Origin: Rhodopirellula baltica SH 1
GTDB lineage: Bacteria; Planctomycetota; Planctomycetia; Pirellulales; Pirellulaceae
DNA: 64,000 nt
Direction: 5' to 3'
Assembly: GCF_000196115.1 (NCBI RefSeq)
Contig: NC_005027.1
Span: 2,542,001-2,606,000, forward strand
The position numbers and the translations under genes were made by a program. Below, piece after piece: positions 18,457 through 27,896 of the stretch. The notes below the pieces were generated by a model, which worked only from the letters and a program-made list of their open reading frames with translations, was not told the DNA's origin and searched no databases. How positions within the stretch are numbered: position 1 is the stretch's first letter; each line of letters begins with the position of its first letter.

Positions 18457-19305
18457 ATGATGAAGATTGCAATCACTTCCGCCAGCGGTCAACTGGGTGC
18501 TGCCATTGTGGAAGCTTCCGTCAAACTGGTCGGCGGCGACAATGTGATCGGATTGGCACGAACGCCGGAAAAAGCTAGCTCGCTCGGCATCGAAATCCGT
18601 CCTGGCGATTACAACTCGCCGGCGGACCTGGAGAACTCACTGCAAGGTATCGATTATCTCTTACTGGTGTCAGGGATGGACGCTCCCGAGAAACGCATCC
18701 AGCAACATCGCAACGTGATCGAAGCCGCCAAGCGTGCTGGTGTGAGCAAGATTGTTTACACCAGTATCCAAGGGGCCGAACAAGGAACTGCGTTCTCACC
18801 CGTCGTTCAAAGCAATCGCCAAACGGAGTCAGACGTCCGTGACAGTGGGCTCGCATGGGTGATCGGCCGCAATGGAATCTACATCGAACCCGACGTCGAA
18901 TACATCGATCAATACAAAGAACGCGGCGAAGTAGCCAACTGCGCCGGTGACGGAAAGTGCGGCTACACGACGCGGTCGGAACTCGCAGACGCCTACGCGA
19001 AAATGCTGACGGAATCAAAGCACAACGGGCAGGTTTACAACCTGCACGGCGAAGCGATCACGCAACAACAGTTGACGACATATCTCAACGAAACGTTCGG
19101 AACTGATCTGAGATACCGTCCGATGTCAGTCGACGAATATCGCGCCGACCGAACTGCCGAACTGGGCGAATTCCTTGGGGAAATCATCGCGGGGATTTAC
19201 GAAGGAATCCGCAATGGTGCGGTCGACAACGAAAGCCACTTCGCCCAAGCATCCGGGCGAGAGCATTTGGACTGGAAAACCTACTTTGACCAACTGAAGC
19301 GGTGA
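18457..19305 (+). CDS. NmrA/QorB-like NAD(P)-binding protein
   Basis: A 282-residue atypical SDR of the NmrA type. The glycine motif is TSASGQLGAAIV (TxxxGxxG), and residues 70-110 have the VYTSIQGAE strand. The general similarity is to E. coli YtfG-type quinone reductases (QorB), which use NADPH. The later region (HGEAITQQQLTTYLNETF) fits this family. It follows the SDR gene in the same direction, 41 bases downstream, so the two may act in the same redox step. Confidence 0.85.
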   Translation: MMKIAITSASGQLGAAIVEASVKLVGGDNVIGLARTPEKASSLGIEIRPGDYNSPADLENSLQGIDYLLLVSGMDAPEKRIQQHRNVIEAAKRAGVSKIVYTSIQGAEQGTAFSPVVQSNRQTESDVRDSGLAWVIGRNGIYIEPDVEYIDQYKERGEVANCAGDGKCGYTTRSELADAYAKMLTESKHNGQVYNLHGEAITQQQLTTYLNETFGTDLRYRPMSVDEYRADRTAELGEFLGEIIAGIYEGIRNGAVDNESHFAQASGREHLDWKTYFDQLKR

Positions 19306-19394
19306 GCCACTTCGCAAGGCTCGGACCAACGCGAGTTTGCACAAGCGAGTCTCGCAAAGGATTGCCGATAACATGCCGACGAACAGCAGATCAT

Positions 19395-20474
19395 TCAGGA
19401 ATCCGTTTCGTCCGTGTTGATTGACTCGGGCGCGATGACATGAACGCTTGATGAGAACTGTTCAATCGCGTCTTGTTGAACGGAATCATTCTCTGAGCGT
19501 TTTTCATAAGCATTCGTCTGCTTCCGAGTCCCTAGCTTGCCGATATGGACGACGGGCTCACCAGGCTTGACTGATGGCAAGGTGCTGGCCCCCAACACCA
19601 CACCGGAAAATGGTGCAAGCAATTGATTCTGGCCCTCGTTGAGCAAGCTGCAATTGGTTGCCAGTGGTTGATCTTTCTTGACCGTTTCTCCCGGTGCAAC
19701 ATGCATTTGCATCAGACCGCCACGCTCGGCACGAATCCATTTGGTGTGGCTGATGACTGTTTGCTTGATCGGCACATCAATTTCGCCGTCGACCATCTCC
19801 AGTTTCCGAAGCACGTTGAGGACACCACGCGTCATGCAGTCGATGACGGCGGATTCCATTCGCCAAACTTCACCGCCTTCGACGACGATCGTGGGAACGC
19901 CGCGATCAGTCGCTGATCGGCGAAGCGAGCCTTCCGGCCCGGGAGCATCCAGGATGATCCCTGCGCCGAATGCCTCTGCCATCTCAGCACACTTCGGATT
20001 GGACAAGTCCGCTCGAGCATTTGGATAGTTGGTGCGACGAACGGCGGCGGTGTGCAAGTCGATTCCGAAATCGCACGGTTCGATCAGCTGGTCAAAGATG
20101 GTCCGAGCCATCCGCGAGGACATGCTTCCCGTCTTTGACCCGGGAAAACAGCGATTCAAATCGCGACGGTCGGGTAGATAACGAGAGTGACGCTCGTACC
20201 CAAGGATATTGAGGACCGGAACCAGAATCAGCGTTCCGGAATGAAGTTCCCACGAAGCGTCGGAGAGGAGATGCCGGATTGCTCCGGTCCCGTTGAGTTC
20301 ATCGCCGTGCAGTGCCGCGGTGACAAACACTCGCGGCCCATCATGGATGCCGCGCCGGACGTGAATAGGGATCGTGATGTTCCGGCTGCTGTACGACTCC
20401 GAAATCGCCATCTCTGTGTTGAGACGCTCGCCGGGCTCAGGTTCGACGTCGGGAAACAGTTTGGGAGGGAACAT
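19395..20474 (-). CDS. Succinylglutamate desuccinylase/aspartoacylase family protein
   Basis: A 359-residue zinc-dependent carboxypeptidase-fold enzyme of the AstE/AspA family. The zinc ligands are H56 and E59 in LHGDELNG and H141 in DLHTA. RRDLNRCFPG matches the substrate-binding Asn-Arg motif. A C-terminal beta domain (residues about 260-330) includes APFSGVVLGA. Relatives remove acyl groups from amino acids or act as carboxypeptidases in RimK systems; no RimK gene is near. The ATG at 20474 (MFPPKLFPDVEPEPGE) was chosen; a start at 20546 adds 24 residues with no family match. Confidence 0.87.
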   Translation of the reverse strand: MFPPKLFPDVEPEPGERLNTEMAISESYSSRNITIPIHVRRGIHDGPRVFVTAALHGDELNGTGAIRHLLSDASWELHSGTLILVPVLNILGYERHSRYLPDRRDLNRCFPGSKTGSMSSRMARTIFDQLIEPCDFGIDLHTAAVRRTNYPNARADLSNPKCAEMAEAFGAGIILDAPGPEGSLRRSATDRGVPTIVVEGGEVWRMESAVIDCMTRGVLNVLRKLEMVDGEIDVPIKQTVISHTKWIRAERGGLMQMHVAPGETVKKDQPLATNCSLLNEGQNQLLAPFSGVVLGASTLPSVKPGEPVVHIGKLGTRKQTNAYEKRSENDSVQQDAIEQFSSSVHVIAPESINTDETDS

Positions 20475-21200
20475 AGTGGAAATCGATCGAAAATTCGTTG
20501 TGAGTGAAAAGTCGCGCAAACCATGGACGCTCAGCTGCATGAGCATCCAAAGAAGGACTTTGCTTTGTCTGATTGTGTTCTCTGCAAACCTACGATGAAA
20601 CGGGGGCCCATTTCAACACTTTGTTCGAGCGTTGTCGTGTTCTGGTCCATAGCTCGAAACGGGCTTTGCAAATGACAAAAGAGCCACTCTGCCGCCCGCT
20701 CCGTTGTTATGTAGAAACCTTGTGCATTCTTCGTTGGCGAAAGAGCCGTACACCGTCACCTTTTTCGCCCAATCAATGAGCGGGAAAGACGCATCCGGTA
20801 AATTTTGTGCCAAGCGTCCCATAGCCGATTCCGGCTAGAACACCTGACAATCGTTTCCCGACCGTTCCCAAGCGAAACCAACTCTACCATTGTGAGCCCT
20901 CTACAACCGTTGGTTCTCTGATCAACGGTGACGATTGCATCGAAGTCGTTGCAACTGCCTGGAAGTTCCGAATCTCAGCCCGTCGATCTGTTGCTTGGTC
21001 CTGGTGTGGTGCTTTTGCGAAGAATGGTCGTGATCCGGACTTCAATCTGACCGGTCTCACCTCGAATGATCTTTCGCCAATTGGGACACGGGGCAATTCT
21101 TCGAACTTGTCGAACCGGTCTCAACTCCGTATCGTATGCGGATCTGAGTCTTTGGTCGGACCTGCATTTCCTATTTAATTGTCTCCCGTTTGGGTGAACA
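20475..21200. other. 726-base intergenic region, no gene seen
   Basis: Lies between the divergent aspartoacylase-like gene and the His/Cys-rich gene. Short open frames on both strands do not look coding. No strong hairpin, RNA gene or repeat array was noticed. An AT-rich patch at about 21168-21180 may be part of the promoter of the His-rich gene. Confidence 0.5.
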
Positions 21201-21728
21201 GTGATCCCGTCGATCCGACCATTCACGACTTTCTTGCTCAGCGTCACGCTGTTGCTTGGCCATGCACCGGCTTGGTTGCATGTTGCCACGTGCAACCACG
21301 ACGTCTGTCATCATGGTCACTGCGATCACGGATATGTCTCTGACGGGCATTCAGCTCACGGGAATGCAGAATCCGGAAACGGCGAGCTCCTTCCGCCGAA
21401 GCACCCAGACGCTTTCGCGACGACGGACGACACTCATCAACGATGCTGCCATTTGCATGGTTGCACTGAAACGCAGCCGGCCTCGCCTCAGGGCGAATCG
21501 ATCGCAACTCCGGTTGAATTGGTCAAAGACGCCCCATCTCAGCACGATTCGCATTCATGCTGGATTTGCCAATCACTCGCCGCTCCCGTTGGCTTGATCG
21601 ATCATGATCAGGCGATCATTGCGTGCGAGTGGATTGAGTTTGTTTCTTGGCCGATATGCCATTCGGCGGATGTTGATCCGTCCATTTCTTGGCCGCCTCT
21701 GCGTGGCCCGCCTTTGCGTCTCGCCTGA
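21201..21728 (+). CDS. Exported His/Cys-rich protein
   Basis: A 175-residue protein starting with GTG. Residues 1-27 are a signal peptide (hydrophobic FLLSVTLLLGHAPAW). The mature part is very rich in His and Cys: a cluster HDVCHHGHCDHG near 32-43, then TDDTHQRCCHLHGC and HDSHSCWICQSLAAP. Such spacing suggests binding of zinc, copper or similar metals in the periplasm. I do not recognise a named family. It sits just upstream of the pseudopilin, lipoprotein and AztD-like genes in the same direction, so a shared role in metal handling is inferred. Confidence 0.7.
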   Translation: MIPSIRPFTTFLLSVTLLLGHAPAWLHVATCNHDVCHHGHCDHGYVSDGHSAHGNAESGNGELLPPKHPDAFATTDDTHQRCCHLHGCTETQPASPQGESIATPVELVKDAPSQHDSHSCWICQSLAAPVGLIDHDQAIIACEWIEFVSWPICHSADVDPSISWPPLRGPPLRLA

Positions 21729-22037
21729 GTTTCAGTCACTCCGCATTCGCTGTGCGCCTCGGTTTCCTGACCGAAGGTGCGTCCCATTGTTTGCTCGGTC
21801 GCGTCATCACTTTTGGCGGACGGGCAGATGCTGGCAAATGCGAAACCGCTCAACGTCCTGAAAAGGGTGGTTGCTGCTCGGTGTGACTGCGGGCTCGAAA
21901 CGCAATTCGATGCTTTCCATTGCCCCGCGTGTGCGTTTGCGACGAGCGGCGCCCGGTCCGACCAAACCTGTGTCGATCGACGTGCGCGCCGCGCGGGGCC
22001 TTTTAATCTTCCTGCGCACTCACTGAATTTGAATCAA
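21729..22037 (+). other. 309-base leader before the DUF1559 gene
   Basis: No separate gene is supported. An in-frame upstream extension of the DUF1559 protein exists from 21777 but it encodes no signal or family sequence. No strong hairpin or riboswitch-like fold was noticed by eye. Confidence 0.45.
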
Positions 22038-23093
22038 ATGATAACCACACCACTCCACACGCGTGACAGACATTCTCGCGGTGCGTTCACACTGGTCGAA
22101 TTGCTGGTGGTCATCGCCATCATCGGCATCTTGGTCGGTTTGCTCCTTCCTGCCGTTCAGGCCGCCCGCGAAGCGGCACGACGAATGTCATGCAGCAACC
22201 AGATGAAACAGATTGCACTGGCGACCCACAACTATGAGAGCTCGTTCAAGTGCATCCCTGCCATGACGGGATCAAGCAGCTATTCCGTGCAAGCTCGAGT
22301 CCTGCCATTCATCGAACAAGCTGGCCTGAGCGAACTGATTGACTTTGAGCAGCCACTGCTGGTCGGGCCTCCGTGGGCCGCAGCGTTCAACCCAAATCTC
22401 CGTGATGCGGTTGAAACCGTCGTGCCGACATTTCTTTGTGCGAGCGACGCTGGCGATCCAAAGTTCAGCACCACCTTTGCCGACGGGGCAACTGGATTCT
22501 CCGGCGGACTGAGCTACATGTTCAGCTACGGCAGCGGCACAGATACCAACTACGACGATCGCTATAAAACCGACGGAATGGTTTGGGAAAACTCGTGGGC
22601 GAAATTCCGTGACTGCTTGGACGGTACCAGTCAAACGGTTCTGTTGGCCGAAACGGTCATGGGCGACCAGACCAGCGGCTTGACCGAGCCCACGCCCGCC
22701 GGTCCACATCGCCGAATCGCAAATTGGAGCGGTACCAGCGGCAACACCGCACCCAACCCCGGATTTCTCGATGGCGGAACGCTGATTCTGAATCCTGATT
22801 TGGAGACGGTATTCCCAACGAAAATCAGCTCGTACACCGGTAACCGCGGCTCAACTTGGATTCGAGGCGTTCCGTACGCCACGGTGATCAATGGGTACAT
22901 GACGCCTAATTCGAGAATCCCCGACGTCGGCATGCACGGCAGAGGCTTCTATTCGTCGCGGTCGTATCACACCGGCGGATCGATGCACGCGATGCTTGAT
23001 GGCAGCGTTCATTTCATGACGGATTCAATCGACCGGACCTTGTATCACGCGTTGTTCTCGCGAGACGGACGGGAGGTTGTCCAGTGGCCGTGA
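22038..23093 (+). CDS. DUF1559 pseudopilin-like protein
   Basis: A 351-residue planctomycete-type protein with an N-terminal prepilin cleavage/methylation motif: a basic leader MITTPLHTRDRHSRG, then AFTLVELLVVIAIIGILVGL. Cleavage after Gly would leave a hydrophobic helix that anchors a secretion-pilus-like assembly or the membrane. The following QAAREAARRMSCSNQMKQIA and the ending (GGSMHAMLDGSVHFMTDSID) are the hallmark DUF1559 (SBP_bac_10) pattern. Planctomycetes carry dozens of these. ATG at 22038 was chosen; it overlaps the next gene by 10 bases, so translation is probably coupled. Confidence 0.93.
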   Translation: MITTPLHTRDRHSRGAFTLVELLVVIAIIGILVGLLLPAVQAAREAARRMSCSNQMKQIALATHNYESSFKCIPAMTGSSSYSVQARVLPFIEQAGLSELIDFEQPLLVGPPWAAAFNPNLRDAVETVVPTFLCASDAGDPKFSTTFADGATGFSGGLSYMFSYGSGTDTNYDDRYKTDGMVWENSWAKFRDCLDGTSQTVLLAETVMGDQTSGLTEPTPAGPHRRIANWSGTSGNTAPNPGFLDGGTLILNPDLETVFPTKISSYTGNRGSTWIRGVPYATVINGYMTPNSRIPDVGMHGRGFYSSRSYHTGGSMHAMLDGSVHFMTDSIDRTLYHALFSRDGREVVQWP

Positions 23094-23503
23094 TCGCTCG
23101 CGTCTCCATGTGGACGGCATGGTGCGCCGCCGTCGTTCTTGCTGGCTGTGATGCCTCAACGACCACGTCAACAAGTGAATCTGACACTTATGTGAAGATC
23201 CTTTACGACGGCAAACCGCTTGCGAACGTGCAGGTGTTGTTGAAGCAAACCGCCGACGGAACGCCGCTCGCTCGTGCCATCACCAACGAACGAGGCCTGG
23301 CATTCGTCACAGAATTACCAAGTCCTGAACCGGAGGATTACGTCGTCGCGATGGAATCCATCAGCGACGGCGGTTGGATGCTCAATCCTTCTGTGATGAA
23401 GAAGTTCAGCGACTCGCTTCGACTCAAACCTTTCTCCGAATCGCCTCAACAAACGATCGAACTGCCACGCCGCGCCGTTCAATCACTCGTATCCAAACAC
23501 TGA
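23084..23503 (+). CDS. Putative lipoprotein with a carboxypeptidase-regulatory-like fold
   Basis: A 139-residue lipoprotein with lipobox LAGC (Cys22) after a hydrophobic segment. The rest is a beta-sandwich-like segment: TYVKILYDGKPLANVQVLL and ITNERGLAFVTELPSPEPEDY, as in transthyretin- or carboxypeptidase-regulatory-like proteins that planctomycetes often encode after DUF1559 genes. Start choices are GTG 23084 or 23090, or ATG 23108. The first overlaps the DUF1559 stop, which argues for coupling. Confidence 0.75.
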   Translation: MAVIARVSMWTAWCAAVVLAGCDASTTTSTSESDTYVKILYDGKPLANVQVLLKQTADGTPLARAITNERGLAFVTELPSPEPEDYVVAMESISDGGWMLNPSVMKKFSDSLRLKPFSESPQQTIELPRRAVQSLVSKH

Positions 23504-23521
23504 AATCCGAAACAAACAATC

Positions 23522-24862
23522 ATGACCATTCGATCATTCATTTTGACCTTTGCCGCACTCTCGCTGATGGGCTCTTCGTCCGTTCACGCCGAAGGCCGCA
23601 CGATCGCTCGCCTCTTTTGGCAGGATCACCACAACGCCACGCTGAAGTGGGCAGACTTGCAAAAATCGAAGGACGGCTACTCGCTGTCTGAAAAAGACGT
23701 CAACGGTTTCCCCGACTTGGACACGGATGACCAAACACTGGTTCAGATGCAGGTCGACGACGGCTTGCTCGTTGTCGGCGTGCGTGACGAAGCCAATGGC
23801 GACATCGGCAGCGGATGGGTCGCGGTCGAAACTGGTGCAACGCAAGAAGAACACGGAGACCACTTCCATTGGCGTTTTCTCGAAGCACCATCTGTGCACT
23901 CCAAGGTGATTAATAGCGGCCAAGGCAACCCGGCTCATTTGTATCGCTACGGAACATCGTTCGTGATGGCGAACGATCAACGCAACGGGTTCACCGTTTT
24001 GGATTCAAAGAGCGTTCGAGATGCGAAGTCACCCACGGAAGCCGGACGGTTCTACGAGGGCGGTGGTGGCCACATCACGTTGGCGGTCGCCGAAGGAAAG
24101 GTTGCCTACAGCACCTGGATCGACCGAGAAGGCGAGAATGCTGGCCGCGTCGATGTGGTCGGATTAGCGGAGAATGCCGACAAAGGCTATCGCATCGCAT
24201 CCCCAACGGGAATTCTTCACGGAGCGACCTATTGCGGCGACAAAGTCTTCTTTGCCCCCAGCGACGGTGTGTGCTGGGTGCGCGCTGATTTGGATGTCGA
24301 CGATGCGGCAGATTCAATCACAGTGAATCACTTGGAAATCGGAACCGACTCAGACGGCAAACCGCTTCGAACTGGCGCGTTCGCGACGATCGATCACGCG
24401 GTTGTTTTTAGCAGCGGCAAAGCGGAGCAGTCGAAACTCTGTTTCATCGATGCGTCTTGTGACACTCTCAAAGTCCAATCATTGTCGATGGAACTGGCCA
24501 GCGATCAATCGCTGAAGACGCCTATCGTCGGCAAAGGATCAGGCGGCCGCCCCATCGCATTGTGCTTCGCGGAATCCAAAGAAGCACCGGAAAGCGATCA
24601 GCTCTATGTGGTCGACTTGGATCCTGATGGAAATGGTGACTACTCCGACGCAAAGGCTCGAGCCCCAATCGCGGTTGGACCGAGCCAGATCGAAGGGCAC
24701 TTTGGACATCACGACGCCGTGTTCCTTCCGCGTGGACGTCAAATCGCAGTGACCAACCCAGGTGACGCGAGCATTTGGGTGATCTCACTAAGCGATCAAT
24801 CAGTGGAAGCCAAGTTTGAATGCGAAGGCATGCCAACCAGCTTGGTTTCGATCTCTGACTGA
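23522..24862 (+). CDS. Secreted AztD-like (zinc metallochaperone?) protein
   Basis: A 446-residue protein with a signal peptide (LTFAALSLMGSSSVHA). Repeated beta-type blocks suggest a beta-propeller. His-rich motifs are placed as in AztD-type periplasmic zinc chaperones: EEHGDHFHWRF, GGGGHITLAV, ILHGATYCGD and EGHFGHHDAVF. AztD delivers zinc to the AztC/ABC importer in other bacteria. No aztABC genes are seen here. The cluster with a His/Cys-rich exported protein supports a metal role, but the assignment is by motif only. The last 67 bases overlap the convergent SGNH hydrolase gene. Confidence 0.6.
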   Translation: MTIRSFILTFAALSLMGSSSVHAEGRTIARLFWQDHHNATLKWADLQKSKDGYSLSEKDVNGFPDLDTDDQTLVQMQVDDGLLVVGVRDEANGDIGSGWVAVETGATQEEHGDHFHWRFLEAPSVHSKVINSGQGNPAHLYRYGTSFVMANDQRNGFTVLDSKSVRDAKSPTEAGRFYEGGGGHITLAVAEGKVAYSTWIDREGENAGRVDVVGLAENADKGYRIASPTGILHGATYCGDKVFFAPSDGVCWVRADLDVDDAADSITVNHLEIGTDSDGKPLRTGAFATIDHAVVFSSGKAEQSKLCFIDASCDTLKVQSLSMELASDQSLKTPIVGKGSGGRPIALCFAESKEAPESDQLYVVDLDPDGNGDYSDAKARAPIAVGPSQIEGHFGHHDAVFLPRGRQIAVTNPGDASIWVISLSDQSVEAKFECEGMPTSLVSISD

Positions 24863-25881
24863 AGCAGCCCCACGCGATCGACCGACGCCGGATCAATGTC
24901 CTTCTCAAGGCCTTGCTCCGGCGTTTGCTCGTTCAGGGCAGCTAGCGAATGCCGTTGATCGACAATGGCACGTAAGGACACCCTTCGAATCGCGTCATAG
25001 CCGCGATCGTTGGGATCTTCGATGTTGGTGTAAAACCAATACGTCGGGTCGTTCCATTCGTATGTGCTCCGCCAAAATTGGCGGCAATGCGAGCCGTGCC
25101 CCAGGAATGTCTGATGTAGCGGAACGACGTGAACGTGGTCGAACTGATTGGCAACACGTCCAATGACGCTGTTGTACTCCGCATGAATGGCCAAACCATC
25201 GGGCCAATCGGGGAGGAAAATGCTGGGTGCATCACCAACACCGTCCGTCGGATCATAGATGTCGCCCAAAAAGATCTGGCATCCGGCGGGAAAGCGATCG
25301 CTGATAGACCGCAACATCCGACTCAAACGAGATTCGAATGCGTCGATCCACGGTTGAGATTGTTCAAGCGATGCACCGTACATGGCTCCTTCTTCCGGCG
25401 GGCGGCGACCATAGCTGTGGATCAAATCATTCCCGCCGGAGGTCATCACCACTAATCCAAACACATCGTCGGGAAAGGGCTCCAATTCGGTCTCGATGAT
25501 GCGTTCGTGATCCAGCGAAGTCGAACCGGAGATTGCGACATTGGAAGCGGACAGATTCGGCAAAACCGCGGTCAGGTGCTTGCCTTCCATGTCCGGCCAT
25601 TCGTCCTTTGGGTTGACACGCAGCCGTTCGAAATAGGAATGCGAATTCGACTTCGCACCGAGACCACGCGTGACACTGTCACCAATCCCCAACAAATGAA
25701 CTCGATGATCCGTCCAAGTGCTCGCAAACGGTTCGGCATCAATTGCGGGCCCCGCTGGCCCGTCTCCAACCGGTCGACGAAGCTTGAATTCCACGTACGC
25801 GGGGACGCCAACAAAGACGATCAGCGCGATACTGAACAGCAAACGTCGACGCAGACGCAATGAGGTTTTCTTCGTACTCAT
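24796..25881 (-). CDS. SGNH/GDSL-type hydrolase, membrane-anchored
   Basis: A 361-residue protein with one N-terminal hydrophobic helix (LLFSIALIVFVGVPAYVEF) after a basic start, so it is probably anchored in or secreted through the membrane. The SGNH motifs are LLGIGDSVTRG (block I Ser), GGND (block III) and a downstream region that may hold the Asp-His pair. Such enzymes are esterases or acyltransferases on lipid, sugar or peptide substrates. Start at ATG 25881. It overlaps the AztD-like gene by 67 bases in a convergent arrangement. Confidence 0.82.
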   Translation of the reverse strand: MSTKKTSLRLRRRLLFSIALIVFVGVPAYVEFKLRRPVGDGPAGPAIDAEPFASTWTDHRVHLLGIGDSVTRGLGAKSNSHSYFERLRVNPKDEWPDMEGKHLTAVLPNLSASNVAISGSTSLDHERIIETELEPFPDDVFGLVVMTSGGNDLIHSYGRRPPEEGAMYGASLEQSQPWIDAFESRLSRMLRSISDRFPAGCQIFLGDIYDPTDGVGDAPSIFLPDWPDGLAIHAEYNSVIGRVANQFDHVHVVPLHQTFLGHGSHCRQFWRSTYEWNDPTYWFYTNIEDPNDRGYDAIRRVSLRAIVDQRHSLAALNEQTPEQGLEKDIDPASVDRVGLLQSEIETKLVGMPSHSNLASTD

Positions 25882-25982
25882 GACACCGCCTCAGGATTGA
25901 TGGACGTTTCGTTGCGACGAGAACCACGTCGCGTCAACTCGCTTCCACTGCATTCATCTTAACAATGTGCGTGAAAGGATTG

Positions 25983-27284
25983 TCAGTTGTCCAACGGTCT
26001 GGTTGGCATGGGCAGCAGACTCTGCGGCAAATCAATCAGAAACGCGGCTCCGCCCAAGGGACTGTCCTCGATGGTGACCTTGCCGCCCAAGCGGCGACAA
26101 ATCCGCCGAACGAGCGCCAACCCAAGTCCCGTGCCAGGCTGGGAATCACCGGAGAGTCGATGAAAAGGATCGAACACAAAATTGCGATCGGCAATGGGAA
26201 TGCCTGGCCCGTCGTCTTCCACTAGAAATTGCACGCGATTGGATTCGTTGGTGATACGAACGCGGACTTTTGAAACGGCGTATTTGCCAGCATTACCAAT
26301 GAGATTCCCCAGCGCCCGAACCAGCCCAGCTTCGTACGTCACTAAGTCAATGTCCTTTGAGCCGATCGGCCCATCGAACATGATGTCGGGATGCAATGGA
26401 GCATGCTGGCCGATCGCATCCATCGCGATTTTGTGAGCTGAGACACGCTCGCGTGGTGCGACTTGAGATTGTTCGTCGGTGCGAGTGTAGTTGAGCAGTT
26501 CGGCCACCAAGTCATCCAGTTTGTCGGTGGCTTCATCAATCGAATCAACTCGCTGATTTCGCTTCTCATCGTTATCTGCAGATCGCACCAATTCGGTCGC
26601 GAACTTGATGCGAGCCAGCGGTGTGCGAAATTCATGCGAAACTGCCTGCAACAATTCCTTTTGCGAGCTCAACAATGATTCGACTCGTTCAGCCATCGTG
26701 TTGAACGCGTCCACGATCGGAAAACTTCGACGACGACGCGTGTCTTTGATCCGCGCGGAGAAGTCACCGTCCGCGATGGCCAACGCCGTTCGCTCCACAC
26801 TGCGAAGCTGACTCGCGATTGGCCGCATTAAAATCGCGATGGCGATGGCGACCAACAAAAACACACTTCCCAAACCGAGAAGAATGTCGCTGCGTCGAGG
26901 GCCGGCAAAACGCGGGAGCGGACCAAGTTCGACGAGCAGCGATGTTCCAGTGAGCGCCACTTCGATGCTCTCTCCAGACAACACCGCTTCGCCATCGTCG
27001 AGACGCTGTGACAATCTCGTCGACAGCTTCCGCTGCGAACGATCGACCACCGCGACCGGGTAATCGAACCGAGCCTGAACTTTGGCAACCGTTTCGTCTA
27101 AGTTTTGCAAACCGCCCGCGGCGATTTCATCGCGAGCCAGCAGTGCACCACCGCTGAGCGCGCTCTCAATCACCGAAATATTCTGTGCTTCTGTAGTCCC
27201 ACGAAACACGTAGGCTTGAATGATCCAAGCACTGATCAAGATCAGTAGCACGCCGCAGTAGAACTGGATGAACAAACGAGTCAT
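25983..27284 (-). CDS. Sensor histidine kinase
   Basis: A 433-residue integral membrane kinase. Transmembrane segments are near 7-27 and 134-153, with a periplasmic sensor of about 105 residues between them. A HAMP domain (about 155-205) is followed by the H-box SHEFRTPL with His217, an N-box (NLIGNAGKYA), a G1 box (DDGPGIP) and a G2 box (GTGLGLAL). Architecture is like RstB-class kinases. No response regulator is adjacent, so its partner is unknown. It follows ribH after 86 bases on the same strand. Confidence 0.93.
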   Translation of the reverse strand: MTRLFIQFYCGVLLILISAWIIQAYVFRGTTEAQNISVIESALSGGALLARDEIAAGGLQNLDETVAKVQARFDYPVAVVDRSQRKLSTRLSQRLDDGEAVLSGESIEVALTGTSLLVELGPLPRFAGPRRSDILLGLGSVFLLVAIAIAILMRPIASQLRSVERTALAIADGDFSARIKDTRRRRSFPIVDAFNTMAERVESLLSSQKELLQAVSHEFRTPLARIKFATELVRSADNDEKRNQRVDSIDEATDKLDDLVAELLNYTRTDEQSQVAPRERVSAHKIAMDAIGQHAPLHPDIMFDGPIGSKDIDLVTYEAGLVRALGNLIGNAGKYAVSKVRVRITNESNRVQFLVEDDGPGIPIADRNFVFDPFHRLSGDSQPGTGLGLALVRRICRRLGGKVTIEDSPLGGAAFLIDLPQSLLPMPTRPLDN

Positions 27285-27370
27285 GCACGGCTCCGATCGC
27301 AGCGGTTGATTTCAGTCAACGCAGTATGATTCGCGGTGGCTCACACCCACGTTCCAATCAACCACGAATT

Positions 27371-27838
27371 TCAACGCATTTTGGTTTGCAAACGCAGCAT
27401 TTCCAGCATCGCATCAGCGGCCTCGTGGCCTTTGTTGCCCACCGCTCCGCCGCTGCGCTGGATCGCCTGTTCGACGGTATTGCATGTCAGCAAACCAAAG
27501 CCCACCGGACGACCGCTTCGAACCGCTTGCTCCATCAACGTGTCACTGACGGCGCGATTGATGTGTTCGTCGTGAGTGGTTTCGCCTTTGATCACGCAAC
27601 CGAGCGTGATCGCACCGATCACGTCAGCATGCTGAAACGCTTGCTCCACCGCCCAACACAACTCCCAAGCACCTGGTACACGAATCAACCATTGCTTGTC
27701 TTCAGGGATGCCGGCGTCGCTCAGCGATTGCAAAGCCGCCTGCACCATCGAGTCACAAATGTTCGCGTTGTAGCGGCTTGCGATGATCGCAACGCGTCCG
27801 CTGGGCAAGTTACCGGTGGTTCCATCAATGGAAGGCAT
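27371..27838 (-). CDS. ribH: 6,7-Dimethyl-8-ribityllumazine synthase
   Basis: A 155-residue enzyme that condenses 5-amino-6-ribitylaminouracil with 3,4-dihydroxybutanone phosphate in riboflavin synthesis, forming large oligomers. Family motifs are SRYN near the start, RVPGAWELCWAV, LGCVIKGETTHDEHIN and GFGLLTCNTVEQAIQR, ending in GNKGHEAA. The catalytic His lies in THDEH. The gene is 58 bases downstream of rho. No other rib genes are near and no FMN riboswitch was seen. Confidence 0.97.
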   Translation of the reverse strand: MPSIDGTTGNLPSGRVAIIASRYNANICDSMVQAALQSLSDAGIPEDKQWLIRVPGAWELCWAVEQAFQHADVIGAITLGCVIKGETTHDEHINRAVSDTLMEQAVRSGRPVGFGLLTCNTVEQAIQRSGGAVGNKGHEAADAMLEMLRLQTKMR

Positions 27839-27896
27839 TCAAATTCTCTGGGAAAGAATTGGAGTTGGGAGGATGGCGAATTGAGTCTGCGTCCGT

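Noticed and set aside
21777-22037. N-terminal extension of the DUF1559 protein with two CxC/CxxC pairs
   Set aside because: It lies before the prepilin leader, where a signal must be N-terminal, so the extension cannot be part of the mature precursor.
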